12,548 bases of DNA from CAYGXH01 sp964354485 (lineage in GTDB: Bacteria; Bacteroidota; Ignavibacteria; UBA10030; SZUA-254): assembly GCA_964354485.1 (NCBI GenBank), contig CAYGZY010000157.1:1-12548 (forward strand). Direction: 5' to 3'. The notes beneath the pieces are model-generated. The model did no database searches. It was not told the origin of the DNA and saw nothing but the letters and a program-made list of their open reading frames with translations. This document shows positions 1-6,302 of this stretch, one piece after another (the stretch's first letter is position 1; each line of letters starts with the position of its first letter). The translations under genes and the position numbers were made by a program.

Positions 1-108
1 CTTCCGCGATCGAAAAAAATCTGTTACAATGTGGTCCGAAGGGTAAGCGCTTCGTTCAATACTGCGTTGGAGTTCTAGGATATGCCCTGTCAGCGATGCC
101 GGATTCAT
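1..108 (-). CDS. Probable RsmB/NOP-family RNA methyltransferase, N-terminus only
   Basis: Partial gene running off the left edge; 36 codons are visible and open to the window end. Its ATG (108-106) overlaps the TGA of the upstream asparaginase (107-105) as ATGA, a junction typical of translational coupling, and this supports the start. The visible protein begins MNPASLTGHI and continues through a segment with SDHIVTDFFRSRK. A short helical start followed by SD-x-(I/L)-x-x-(D/E)(F/Y)F(R)-x-(R/H) resembles the N-terminal domain of RsmB/NOP-type SAM-dependent m5C methyltransferases, which act on 16S or 23S rRNA or tRNA. The catalytic domain lies outside the window, so the product name is inference from a short stretch. 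That an open frame exists and is coupled to the gene before it is directly visible. Confidence 0.55.
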   Translation of the reverse strand, partial: MNPASLTGHILELQRSIERSAYPSDHIVTDFFRSRK

Positions 109-1013
109 ACATCAGCGAAAGGTTCACTCATCATATCGCTCATATAGGCTCGTGCCATCCGGGGCGTATTAAAGGCAACACCGATGTTGCCGTCTTTATT
201 CAGGGCAATGACACCGCCGAAACCCTCGACTTTACGGTGAAGCAGTTCCAGCGCCTTTTCAATGGCTATCTGGGGCTGACCGCCGTGCATATCCATCAGA
301 TCGATGACGGTCTTCGCCATGACGATTTTTATCATCGCTTCTCCCCATCCTGTCGTCGATACACCTCCGATGTCGTTATCGGCATAAGTTCCGCATCCAA
401 TGAGCGGTGAGTCTCCCACGCGGCCCATATATTTATTGAGCGTTCCACCGGTTGAAGTGCCTGCACAGATAGTACCCTGGGAATCTCTTGCAACCGCTCC
501 GACAGTGCCGGATGATGAATGCTTTTTCCTGAATGCGTCGCGTGTTGAAAATCCCTTGCGCTTTCTTAGATCATTCCACCGCTTTTGTTCTCTTTGATTG
601 ATCAAACTTTTCGGATTACAGAGCGGAAAGCCATATTCAGTTGCGAAGCGTTCCGCACCATCGCCGACTAGCAGAATATGTTCACTCTCATCCATAATTG
701 TACGAGCGAGTGAAATGGGATTTTTCACCCGATGCACTGCGGCTACGGCCCCACAGCGCAATGTTGTGCCTGTCATGATGCTCGCATCCAGTTCAACTAT
801 TCCGAGTTGGTTCAGATGGGAACCGTGCCCTGCATCGAATGTTTCGTCGTTTTCCATTATGCGTACTGTCTGCTCTACCGCATCGATGGCGCTTCCGCCT
901 GTTTTAAGAATATTCCACCCTACTTTGAGTGCGGTGAGGCATCCTTTCCGGTGAGCTTCAACTTCTGCGTCGGGTATGTCCCAAGCGCCGCCGTGTACGA
1001 TTAATGATACCAT
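105..1013 (-). CDS. iaaA: Isoaspartyl peptidase / L-asparaginase (Ntn-hydrolase, plant type)
   Basis: A 302-residue threonine-type N-terminal nucleophile hydrolase of family T2. Family members self-cleave before a threonine and then hydrolyse isoaspartyl dipeptides and L-asparagine. The expected cleavage point is G169/T170 in the segment HSSSGTVGAVARD, giving an alpha subunit of about 169 residues and a beta subunit that starts with the nucleophile T170. Substrate-site residues fall at matching spacings: T188 in GTSTGG, R198 and D201 in GRVGDSPLIG, and T221/G222 in STTGWG. The N-terminal part has VHGGAW (6-11) and FDAGHGSHLN (59-68), both family hallmarks. All key residues are present, so the enzyme should be active. 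It is probably cytoplasmic, since no signal peptide is visible. The ATG at 1013 lacks an obvious Shine-Dalgarno sequence. The gene is followed, with a 4-nt overlap, by the probable RNA methyltransferase. Confidence 0.93.
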   Translation of the reverse strand: MVSLIVHGGAWDIPDAEVEAHRKGCLTALKVGWNILKTGGSAIDAVEQTVRIMENDETFDAGHGSHLNQLGIVELDASIMTGTTLRCGAVAAVHRVKNPISLARTIMDESEHILLVGDGAERFATEYGFPLCNPKSLINQREQKRWNDLRKRKGFSTRDAFRKKHSSSGTVGAVARDSQGTICAGTSTGGTLNKYMGRVGDSPLIGCGTYADNDIGGVSTTGWGEAMIKIVMAKTVIDLMDMHGGQPQIAIEKALELLHRKVEGFGGVIALNKDGNIGVAFNTPRMARAYMSDMMSEPFADV

Positions 1014-1138
1014 AAAATATTAATGATGATAGGGTGAAAGTTAGTAAAAAGAGAATGCTTTAGCAATTGGTGGGAATGGGTACCAGCCTAATCCTGTTTT
1101 ATTAACACCTTGTTTTAGTAATGTGATCCTGCAAAACA
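1014..1138. other. Upstream region of the asparaginase gene, no gene seen
   Basis: AT-rich stretch between the asparaginase start and the multi-hairpin element. It must hold the asparaginase promoter if that gene is not transcribed from further right, but no convincing -35/-10 pair was found. The 10-mer ATTAACACCT at 1101-1110 recurs at 1144-1153, at the edge of the hairpin element, and may be a stray partial copy of it. Confidence 0.4.
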
Positions 1139-1286
1139 ATCTCATTAACACCTCGCTGAAGCGAGGTGACACTGGAACAAATCGATCTGTTGAACCGTTT
1201 TAACGGTTTCAATTGAAGCTGTTGAAACAGCTTCGCTGGTTATTCTGTGTTAAATTCACACCGATGAATCGGTGTGTTAATGAGAT
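1139..1286. repeat. REP/BIME-like multi-hairpin element
   Basis: A 148-nt intergenic element bounded by a perfect 13-bp inverted repeat (1139-1151 ATCTCATTAACAC, 1274-1286 GTGTTAATGAGAT) and holding four hairpins. Stem CACCTCGC/GCGAGGTG is at 1149-1168. Stem AACCGTT/AACGGTT is at 1193-1208, extendable to 1190-1212 with one bulge. Stem GAAGCTGT/ACAGCTTC is at 1215-1234, and stem CACACCGA/TCGGTGTG at 1257-1276. Three of the four close on the same TGAA tetraloop although their stem sequences differ completely. The outer hairpins share the flank ATTAAC in inverted orientation. This architecture resembles bacterial REP palindromes and their paired form (BIME), which Y1-type REP-associated transposases can mobilise. 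No such transposase is in the window, so the assignment is inference, while the structure is directly visible. Confidence 0.7.
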
Positions 1287-1293
1287 ACTTTTT

Positions 1294-1402
1294 ACCCTCT
1301 CCCCTGTCCTGCTTCGATTAAATTCGAAACGGGACATCCTCTCTCCCGATCCTTCGACGGCGCTCAGGATGATATCGGGAGAGGGGACCGAGGGGAGAGG
1401 GT
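1294..1402. repeat. Branched inverted-repeat element (three-way junction), MITE-like
   Basis: A 109-nt palindromic element directly after the hairpin cluster. The outer arms ACCCTCTCCCCT (1294-1305) and AGGGGAGAGGGT (1391-1402) pair perfectly over 12 bp. Inside, hairpin A spans 1306-1335: arms beginning GTCCTGCTTCGA, paired in 11 of 12 positions counting one G-U, around a TTAAAT loop. Hairpin B has arms CTCTCCCGAT (1341-1350) and ATCGGGAGAG (1374-1383), with a nested ATCCT/AGGAT stem around the repeat motif TTCGACGGCGCTCA (1353-1366). The layout is that of a non-coding, MITE-like repeat or a structured RNA; there is no oligo-T tail to suggest a simple terminator. Which of these it is cannot be decided from one copy. 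Confidence 0.6.
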
Positions 1403-1429
1403 TCTCTCAGCACTTTACTTTTGGACTAC

Positions 1430-1444
1430 CCCCCATTCAGGGGG
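1430..1444. repeat. Short C5/G5 hairpin before the broken gene's stop
   Basis: CCCCC (1430-1434) and GGGGG (1440-1444) flank the loop ATTCA. The right arm is also the start of the 45-nt direct repeat (1435-1479). It lies just beyond the 3' end of the broken Asp-box gene, which is read toward it on the minus strand. No oligo-T run follows on that side, so a role as an intrinsic terminator is only possible, not shown. Confidence 0.35.
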
Positions 1445-1479
1445 AGAGGTTAATCAGAAAAACATTTGTTGAATTTTTT
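1435..1479. repeat. Direct repeat copy 1 (45 nt), over the 3' end of the broken gene
   Basis: Matches 3246-3290 in the same orientation: 40 of 45 positions are identical, with the first 23 (1435-1457) perfect. The mismatches are at 1458, 1464, 1468, 1470 and 1477. Read on the minus strand, this copy encodes the last nine codons (KKFNKCFSD) and the stop of the broken Asp-box gene. The second copy keeps the same frame open and reads KKFYKRFPD followed by a stop. The two copies lie 1811 bp apart and bracket the broken gene with its promoter region. Confidence 0.75.
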
Positions 1480-2993
1480 CCTATATAGTTTTTTATCAAT
1501 CAAGGTGTAAATTATATTATTTACATCATCAAAATCGAAATCCTGCATCATAACAGCATCAGGACATCCGAGCGAGTTCCACGTCAGACCGCGATCCGTT
1601 GTTTCATAAATATCAAATCTCTCATTGCTAAATGCAATTATGAATAATCTCTGTGGATTGTTCGTAGTCATAATTCCACCGACGTAACTTAATTCCGGCA
1701 ATCCCGTATTTGACATCACCCATGATTTTCCCTCATCCGTGGAGATGTAAAAACCCCATCCACCTGTGTATAACGTAGATACCTGTTCTATGTCATTAGC
1801 CAACGACCCGTCTGAATTTTCCGGAAGTAGCCCGACATAACTCCAATCTTCACCTCCATGTGTACATTTTAATAAGATTTCATCTCCTCAGCCAACACGA
1901 GCGGCATATAAAATATCCGGATTAGTTCGATTCATAATTACATTAGGTTGACCATAAGAGCACAACGTGGATCTACATCACAATCGATAGTATCAAAGTC
2001 AATCGGCTCAGACCAAGACCTTCCTGCATTTGTTGATTTGTAGAATGTGCCGGGTAAAAATCCTCCTCCAATGGCATAAAGGATCTCATTATTCGTATAA
2101 TCTATTGCACAAATATGAGCCATCGTCTCACAATCAAGGTAAATTCCGGTATCGGCACGAAACCAATTTGCTCCAGCATCGGTTGATTTCAATATACCAG
2201 GATGAATACTAGGTGGACCACAATAAGCGCCGCCAACCATGAGATAGAGAGTACTATCATCTATCGGATCGATTTCAACGCCGTTGTGATCTAAATCGGT
2301 TAGTACTGTGTCCCACGAGAATCCACCATCATAACTTTTATAAAACCTTCCACGCCAACTGCCGTAGATGCTCTGAAGACCACCATATATGATATTTGGA
2401 TTTCGATGATCTACTGTGATATTTGTTATTAATATATCTGAAATTTTATTCCAACTTGTTCCCAAACTATCATAGACTAATTGTCCATCACTAGTTGCTT
2501 TAATCCAATATCCTTTCCCCGGTACCAAAGAATCTGCTATCAGGTAGCCTGTGGCTGGATCATATTCATAGAAATCTGAGACGGTAAGCGTACAAGGATC
2601 ATAAAAAAAAGTAGAATACGGAACTGTAATATCAATCGAACCGACGAGATTCCATCCTTTCACCAAACTGATACAACTCGTAGTACATTTTGTTCCGATA
2701 ATATCTATTGTATCCGAAGTCGGGAATTTCAACCAGTAACCTGTTCCATGCCGGAGTGTTTCCTGTGCCACATATCCATTTTGATAGACAAACGCATCGG
2801 AAACTGCTCCGGGGAATAAGTGGTGAGTATTTGCATCAGAAACATGAAGCGGTAAAGATATCAAATTCCACCCCGAATCTACTTGGATGGTTGTGGCAAT
2901 TTCTTGTTGATAAGCGAGGACAGGATTATTCGTGGTTAGAAATATCAGTGCGGAAATTAAGATCACAAGTAATATAAATCTTCTTTTTCCCAT
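1450..2993 (-). pseudogene. Secreted Asp-box (BNR-like) repeat protein, broken by a frameshift and a stop
   Basis: If repaired this would be a 514-residue exported protein. It has a signal peptide (about 1-28: MGKRR, a hydrophobic core, then a VLA-Y junction). Two GWNL...GYW modules follow (GWNLISLP 41-48 with GYWLKF 85-90; GWNLVGS 113-119 with GYWIKA 161-166). Six Asp-box motifs come next: SYDGGFSW 220, STDAGANW 270, STNAGRSW 320, then THGGEDW, STDEGKSW and TTDRGLTW, a pattern of beta-propeller proteins. The first reading frame ends early at 1938. One base appears lost near 1957-1961, after which the frame continues as YGQPNVIMNRTNPD. That frame meets an in-frame TGA at 1890-1888, where TGG (Trp) would fit. 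The 3' part alone has no credible start. Enzymatic activity is not implied; such proteins are usually surface or adhesion-like. Real decay and sequencing error cannot be told apart here. Confidence 0.75.
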
Positions 2994-2998
2994 AGTCG

Positions 2999-3003
2999 CT
3001 CCT
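2999..3003 (-). promoter_or_regulatory. Ribosome binding site of the Asp-box gene
   Basis: AGGAG on the minus strand, five bases before the ATG at 2993. It supports that start, which also places the signal peptide at the N-terminus. Confidence 0.6.
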
Positions 3004-3031
3004 GAAAAAATCCCCAGAATATGCTAAAGGA

Positions 3032-3060
3032 AATGTAGTACTTCTTTTCTGTAATTTCAA
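3032..3060 (-). promoter_or_regulatory. Candidate sigma-70-like promoter of the Asp-box gene
   Basis: On the minus strand, TTGAAA (3060-3055) and TACATT (3037-3032) are separated by 17 nt, about 40 nt upstream of the start codon. The match to the E. coli-type consensus is fair, but the host's promoter consensus is unknown. Confidence 0.35.
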
Positions 3061-3219
3061 ATATTGTGCCGGAATGACTAGAAAACCTAAAATTCTGAAT
3101 ATTATGGGGGAAACAGGGCTTTGCAATAAAAATAAATATGTGGGTAGTGGTTGAATAAAAATTAATAAGTAGGGAAGGCCTTCAGCGATTTGTCTTTACC
3201 TCGCTCCCTCACCTACTGT
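3061..3219. other. AT-rich spacer without a recognised gene
   Basis: Part of the roughly 390-bp gap between the broken Asp-box gene and clpB. The segment is AT-rich, and I see no credible open frame, hairpin or repeat in it. The rest of the gap holds the hairpin, direct repeat and inverted repeat listed separately. Confidence 0.5.
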
Positions 3220-3245
3220 CCCCCTCTCCACTTGTGGAGAGGGGG
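3220..3245. repeat. Perfect 12-bp hairpin
   Basis: CCCCCTCTCCAC (3220-3231) and GTGGAGAGGGGG (3234-3245) pair perfectly around a TT centre. It abuts direct repeat copy 2, and its CCCTCTCC core recalls the arms of the branched element at 1294-1402. There is no following T tract on either strand, so a plain intrinsic terminator is unlikely. A repeat-derived hairpin fits better. Confidence 0.6.
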
Positions 3246-3290
3246 ATTCAGGGGGAGAGGTTAATCAGGAAAACGTTTATAGAATTTCTT
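3246..3290. repeat. Direct repeat copy 2 (45 nt)
   Basis: Second copy of the repeat at 1435-1479, same orientation, 40 of 45 identical. On the minus strand it reads KKFYKRFPD plus stop in the frame that ends the broken Asp-box gene at the other copy. It may be the leftover 3' end of a related gene or a repeat boundary. Confidence 0.7.
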
Positions 3291-3321
3291 TACCGAATTG
3301 CCGATCAAAGATATGTGTATC

Positions 3322-3374
3322 GTGGGGACAGTTTTTTTTCGCGTAACGGAAGCGATTCTTCTCGCTGTCCCCAC
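3322..3374. repeat. Inverted repeat downstream of clpB
   Basis: GTGGGGACAG (3322-3331) and CTGTCCCCAC (3365-3374) form a perfect 10-bp stem enclosing a T8 run and a smaller stem AGCGA/TCGCT (3351-3355 with 3362-3366). It begins 13 bp beyond the clpB stop, so it could mark the end of the dnaK-clpB transcript. Read from clpB, the oligo-A run precedes the second arm and no U tract follows, so it is not a standard terminator. A GGGGACAG-type dispersed repeat is an alternative. Confidence 0.5.
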
Positions 3375-3387
3375 AATACGTACTAAA

Positions 3388-6027
3388 TTAAGTCATAACC
3401 TCAGCATCCGTCAGTTTGCCGAATCGGATCAGTCCACGCTTATCGAGCGAAACTTCAACCGTATCGCCGTCTGCCAGCGTTCCCGCGAGTATTTCTTCCG
3501 ACAGTCTGTTGACGATGTATTTCTGGATAACCCGTTTGAGCGGGCGTGCGCCGAGTGTTGGATCATAACCGAGTTTTATGAGCCATTCTTTCGCTTCCTC
3601 GGTGAATTCGAGTTTAATATTTTTTCGCTCGAGCATTTTCTTTACGCGATTCAGCTGCAGCCCAATGATAGCTTTCAGATCGTCTTTGCTGAGGAGTTTA
3701 AAGAGGATGATTTCATCAATACGGTTGAGGAATTCAGGGCGTATGGATTGACGCAGCATTTCAAACAGCGCGCTTCGCAGTTCGCCGTAAATATTTTCAA
3801 TTTCTGTGTTGGAAATAAATTCCCCGCCCAGACGCTCCTGAATCATCTGCGACCCGAGATTGGATGTCATAATGATAATCGTATTCTTAAAATTAACTGT
3901 TCGGCCTTTGCTGTCGGTGAGGCGTCCTTCATCGAGCACCTGCAGCAGCAGGTTGAATACTTCCGGATGAGCTTTTTCAATTTCGTCGAGCAATACAACA
4001 GAGTATGGTTTTCGCCGGATCGCTTCGGTAAGCTGACCGCCTTCCTCATAGCCGACATACCCCGGGGGCGCGCCGATGAGGCGTGATACGGAGAATTTTT
4101 CCATGTATTCGCTCATATCGATGCGGATCAGGGCGTTCTCATCGTTGAATAGGAATTCTGCGAGGGCGCGGGCAAGTTCTGTTTTTCCGACACCCGTTGA
4201 TCCGAGGAAGATAAACGAACCTATCGGTCGTTTTTCATCCTGTAATCCGGCGCGGCTTCTGCGGATTGCATCGGCAACTGCGTGTACAGCTTCGTCCTGA
4301 TCAATTAATCTTTCATGCAGTCGTTCTTCCAGGTGAAGGAGCTTTGTCCTTTCACTTTCAAGCATGCGGCTTACCGGAATACCTGTCCATTGCGAGACGA
4401 TCTCCGCGATGTCCTCGGAATCGACCTCTTCTTTCAGCATTTTTTTGTTTTTTTGTGTTTCGGTAAGAATCCCGCTTGCTTCTTTCAGCTTTTTTTCCAG
4501 CGATACTATAGTGCCGTACCGAAGTTCCGCGACTTTCGCAAGATTTCCCTGGCGTTCCTGCTGTTCTGCTTCTGTCTTTGCCTTCTCGATCTCCTCTTTC
4601 ATGGTACGGATCGACTGAATAAGCTCTTTTTCATTTTGCCAGTGAACGCGGAGTTCAGACCTGTGCTGATTAAGCTCTGCGATTTCTTTAGTAATTGTTT
4701 CGAGGCGTGACTGGGTTGCCGCATCGGTTTCGCGCCTGACCGCTTCACGCTCAATTTCCAACTGCTTGATGCGGCGTTCAATCTCGTCCAGTTCTTCGGG
4801 GAGGGAGTCGATTTCAATTCGTAACTTGGATGCCGCTTCATCAACCAGATCAATAGCCTTATCGGGGAGAAAGCGGTCGCTTATGTACCGGTGGCTCAGT
4901 TCTGCTGCAGCGACAATAGCGCTGTCCATGATTCTGACACCATGGTGAATTTCGTACCGTTCTTTTAAGCCCCGAAGGATGGAAACTGTGTCTTCAACAG
5001 ACGGTTCCTTGATGAGAACCGGCTGAAAGCGACGCTCGAGGGCAGGATCTTTTTCGATGTATTTGCGGTACTCATCGATCGTCGTAGCGCCTATAGCACG
5101 GAGTTCCCCTTTGGCGAGAGCAGGTTTCAGCATGTTAGCCGCATCGACTGATCCTTGCGCGGCGCCTGCGCCGACGAGAGTATGAAGCTCGTCGATGAAG
5201 AGGATGATTTCTCCTTCAGATTCGGTTATTTCCTTCAGTATGGCTTTGAGGCGTTCTTCAAATTGCCCGCGAAAGCTGGTACCCGCAACGAGTGCACCCA
5301 TGTCGAGAGCAATAATCCGTTTGGTTTTTAAATTTTCCGGAATATCTCCCTGGATGATTCGCTGAGCTAACCCCTCTGCTATGGCAGTTTTCCCGACACC
5401 GGGCTCACCGATGAGTACCGGATTGTTCTTCGTACGCCGTGACAGTACCTGGAGAACGCGCCGGATTTCTTCGTCGCGGCCGATGACTGGATCAAGTTTC
5501 CCTTTTCGTGCAAGCTCGTTGAGGTCTCTACCGAATCGCTGGAGTGCCTGATATTTTTCCTCAGGTGACTGATCCATCACGCGCTGAGTTCCGCGGATGT
5601 CCTTCAGCGCTTTGTAGATCTGGTCTTTTGTTACACCCTGACCAATAAGAAGCTGAGATGCCTGAGATTTACCTGACACCAGCGCAAGGAGAAGATGTTC
5701 GGTACTGACGTATTCGTCCTTTAACGATTGTGCTTCCTTGAGGGCGGCATCAAACAGCTGTGTCAGTGTCTGACTCAGATACTGGTTTCCTATACCTGCT
5801 CCGGAAACTTTCGGCAGTTTACCGATCACGTCATTGATTTTTATTTTGACGTAGTTGACGTTAGTTCCGATTTTCTGGAGAAGAGGTACGAAGATTCCCT
5901 CGCTATCCTGAATCAGCGCTGCGAGCAGGTGTTCAGGTTCAATTGATTGATTGCCGTAACTGACAGCAATCTCCTGAGCATCCTGAATTGCTTCCTGTGA
6001 TTTAATTGTGAATTTCTGAAGATTCAT
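3388..6027 (-). CDS. clpB: ClpB protein disaggregase (Hsp104 family AAA+ chaperone)
   Basis: An 879-residue cytoplasmic hexameric ATPase that pulls polypeptides out of aggregates and hands them to DnaK for refolding. The order of parts is complete. A Clp N-domain covers about 1-145. The first AAA+ module has Walker A GEPGVGKT 207-214, Walker B IILFIDE 274-280 and pore loop SFRG 251-254, with Phe where many ClpBs have Tyr. A long coiled-coil middle domain covers about 405-535. The second module has Walker A GSTGVGKT 609-616, pore loop GYVG 656-659, Walker B VVLLDE 677-682 and the NRIDE sensor region near 768. No ClpP-docking IGL/IGF loop is seen at the usual site in the second module, as expected for a disaggregase. 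The length is close to the family norm. The start overlaps the upstream small membrane gene by 26 nt and has only a weak purine run upstream, which suggests translational coupling. It lies downstream of dnaK, its functional partner. Confidence 0.97.
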   Translation of the reverse strand: MNLQKFTIKSQEAIQDAQEIAVSYGNQSIEPEHLLAALIQDSEGIFVPLLQKIGTNVNYVKIKINDVIGKLPKVSGAGIGNQYLSQTLTQLFDAALKEAQSLKDEYVSTEHLLLALVSGKSQASQLLIGQGVTKDQIYKALKDIRGTQRVMDQSPEEKYQALQRFGRDLNELARKGKLDPVIGRDEEIRRVLQVLSRRTKNNPVLIGEPGVGKTAIAEGLAQRIIQGDIPENLKTKRIIALDMGALVAGTSFRGQFEERLKAILKEITESEGEIILFIDELHTLVGAGAAQGSVDAANMLKPALAKGELRAIGATTIDEYRKYIEKDPALERRFQPVLIKEPSVEDTVSILRGLKERYEIHHGVRIMDSAIVAAAELSHRYISDRFLPDKAIDLVDEAASKLRIEIDSLPEELDEIERRIKQLEIEREAVRRETDAATQSRLETITKEIAELNQHRSELRVHWQNEKELIQSIRTMKEEIEKAKTEAEQQERQGNLAKVAELRYGTIVSLEKKLKEASGILTETQKNKKMLKEEVDSEDIAEIVSQWTGIPVSRMLESERTKLLHLEERLHERLIDQDEAVHAVADAIRRSRAGLQDEKRPIGSFIFLGSTGVGKTELARALAEFLFNDENALIRIDMSEYMEKFSVSRLIGAPPGYVGYEEGGQLTEAIRRKPYSVVLLDEIEKAHPEVFNLLLQVLDEGRLTDSKGRTVNFKNTIIIMTSNLGSQMIQERLGGEFISNTEIENIYGELRSALFEMLRQSIRPEFLNRIDEIILFKLLSKDDLKAIIGLQLNRVKKMLERKNIKLEFTEEAKEWLIKLGYDPTLGARPLKRVIQKYIVNRLSEEILAGTLADGDTVEVSLDKRGLIRFGKLTDAEVMT

Positions 6028-6280
6028 TATCTGTTTCTGTTCTCTCTTTAGGTAACTTTCCCTGACCGCTTTCCTGTTCCTCTGTCTTTTTATGTGCTTT
6101 CTGTTCTACGATTACTTCGATTGCGGATTGCTTATCCTTTGATTGAAAATCGTGGAAAGCAGTGAGGTGAGCAATACCGTGTCCGCCTTTCCATGAAATC
6201 CAACGTTTCTTTGTGGCAATTATCAGGAAGATGACGAGAGCCAGGGAAATGATGATATAAAAAAGTATTTCTGCCGTCAT
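6002..6280 (-). CDS. Small single-pass membrane protein of unknown function between dnaK and clpB
   Basis: A 92-residue protein I cannot assign to a family. Residues 5-22 form a strongly hydrophobic segment (ILFYIIISLALVIFLIIA), followed at once by TKKRW. By the positive-inside rule this puts the 65-70 residue C-terminal part in the cytoplasm. That tail is hydrophilic, rich in Lys, Glu and Gln and probably disordered (EEQESGQGKLPKERTE near the end). A moderate AAGAGA lies before the ATG. The gene sits 90 bp after dnaK, and its stop lies inside clpB (26-nt overlap), so it is probably co-transcribed with both chaperones and may couple clpB translation. A clear membrane helix and tight packing argue that it is real. 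A link to membrane proteostasis is guesswork from position. Confidence 0.75.
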   Translation of the reverse strand: MTAEILFYIIISLALVIFLIIATKKRWISWKGGHGIAHLTAFHDFQSKDKQSAIEVIVEQKAHKKTEEQESGQGKLPKERTETDNESSEIHN

Positions 6281-6302
6281 TTTCTCTTATTGATAGTTAC
6301 AC

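Noticed and set aside
1139..1402. CRISPR array or tRNA cluster
   Set aside because: The hairpins are palindromes with differing stems, not identical repeats with regular spacers, and no tRNA T-loop or CCA end is present.
1450..1803. The 3' part of the Asp-box gene as a separate 117-residue gene
   Set aside because: Its only start is a TTG without a ribosome binding site, and the upstream sequence continues the same repeat protein in frame up to the TGA.
1888..1890. UGA read as tryptophan or glycine in the Asp-box gene
   Set aside because: dnaK, birA, the prenyl synthase and the asparaginase all end with TGA, so UGA is a normal stop here; the gene also carries a separate frameshift.
1435..3290. 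Integron-type cassette bounded by attC sites
   Set aside because: The flanking repeats lack the paired R/L boxes and the long imperfect palindrome of attC, and no integrase is visible.
3298..4086. A 262-codon plus-strand open frame opposite the end of clpB
   Set aside because: It is antisense to strongly conserved clpB sequence, has no ribosome binding site, and its protein shows no domain; a by-product of clpB codon use.
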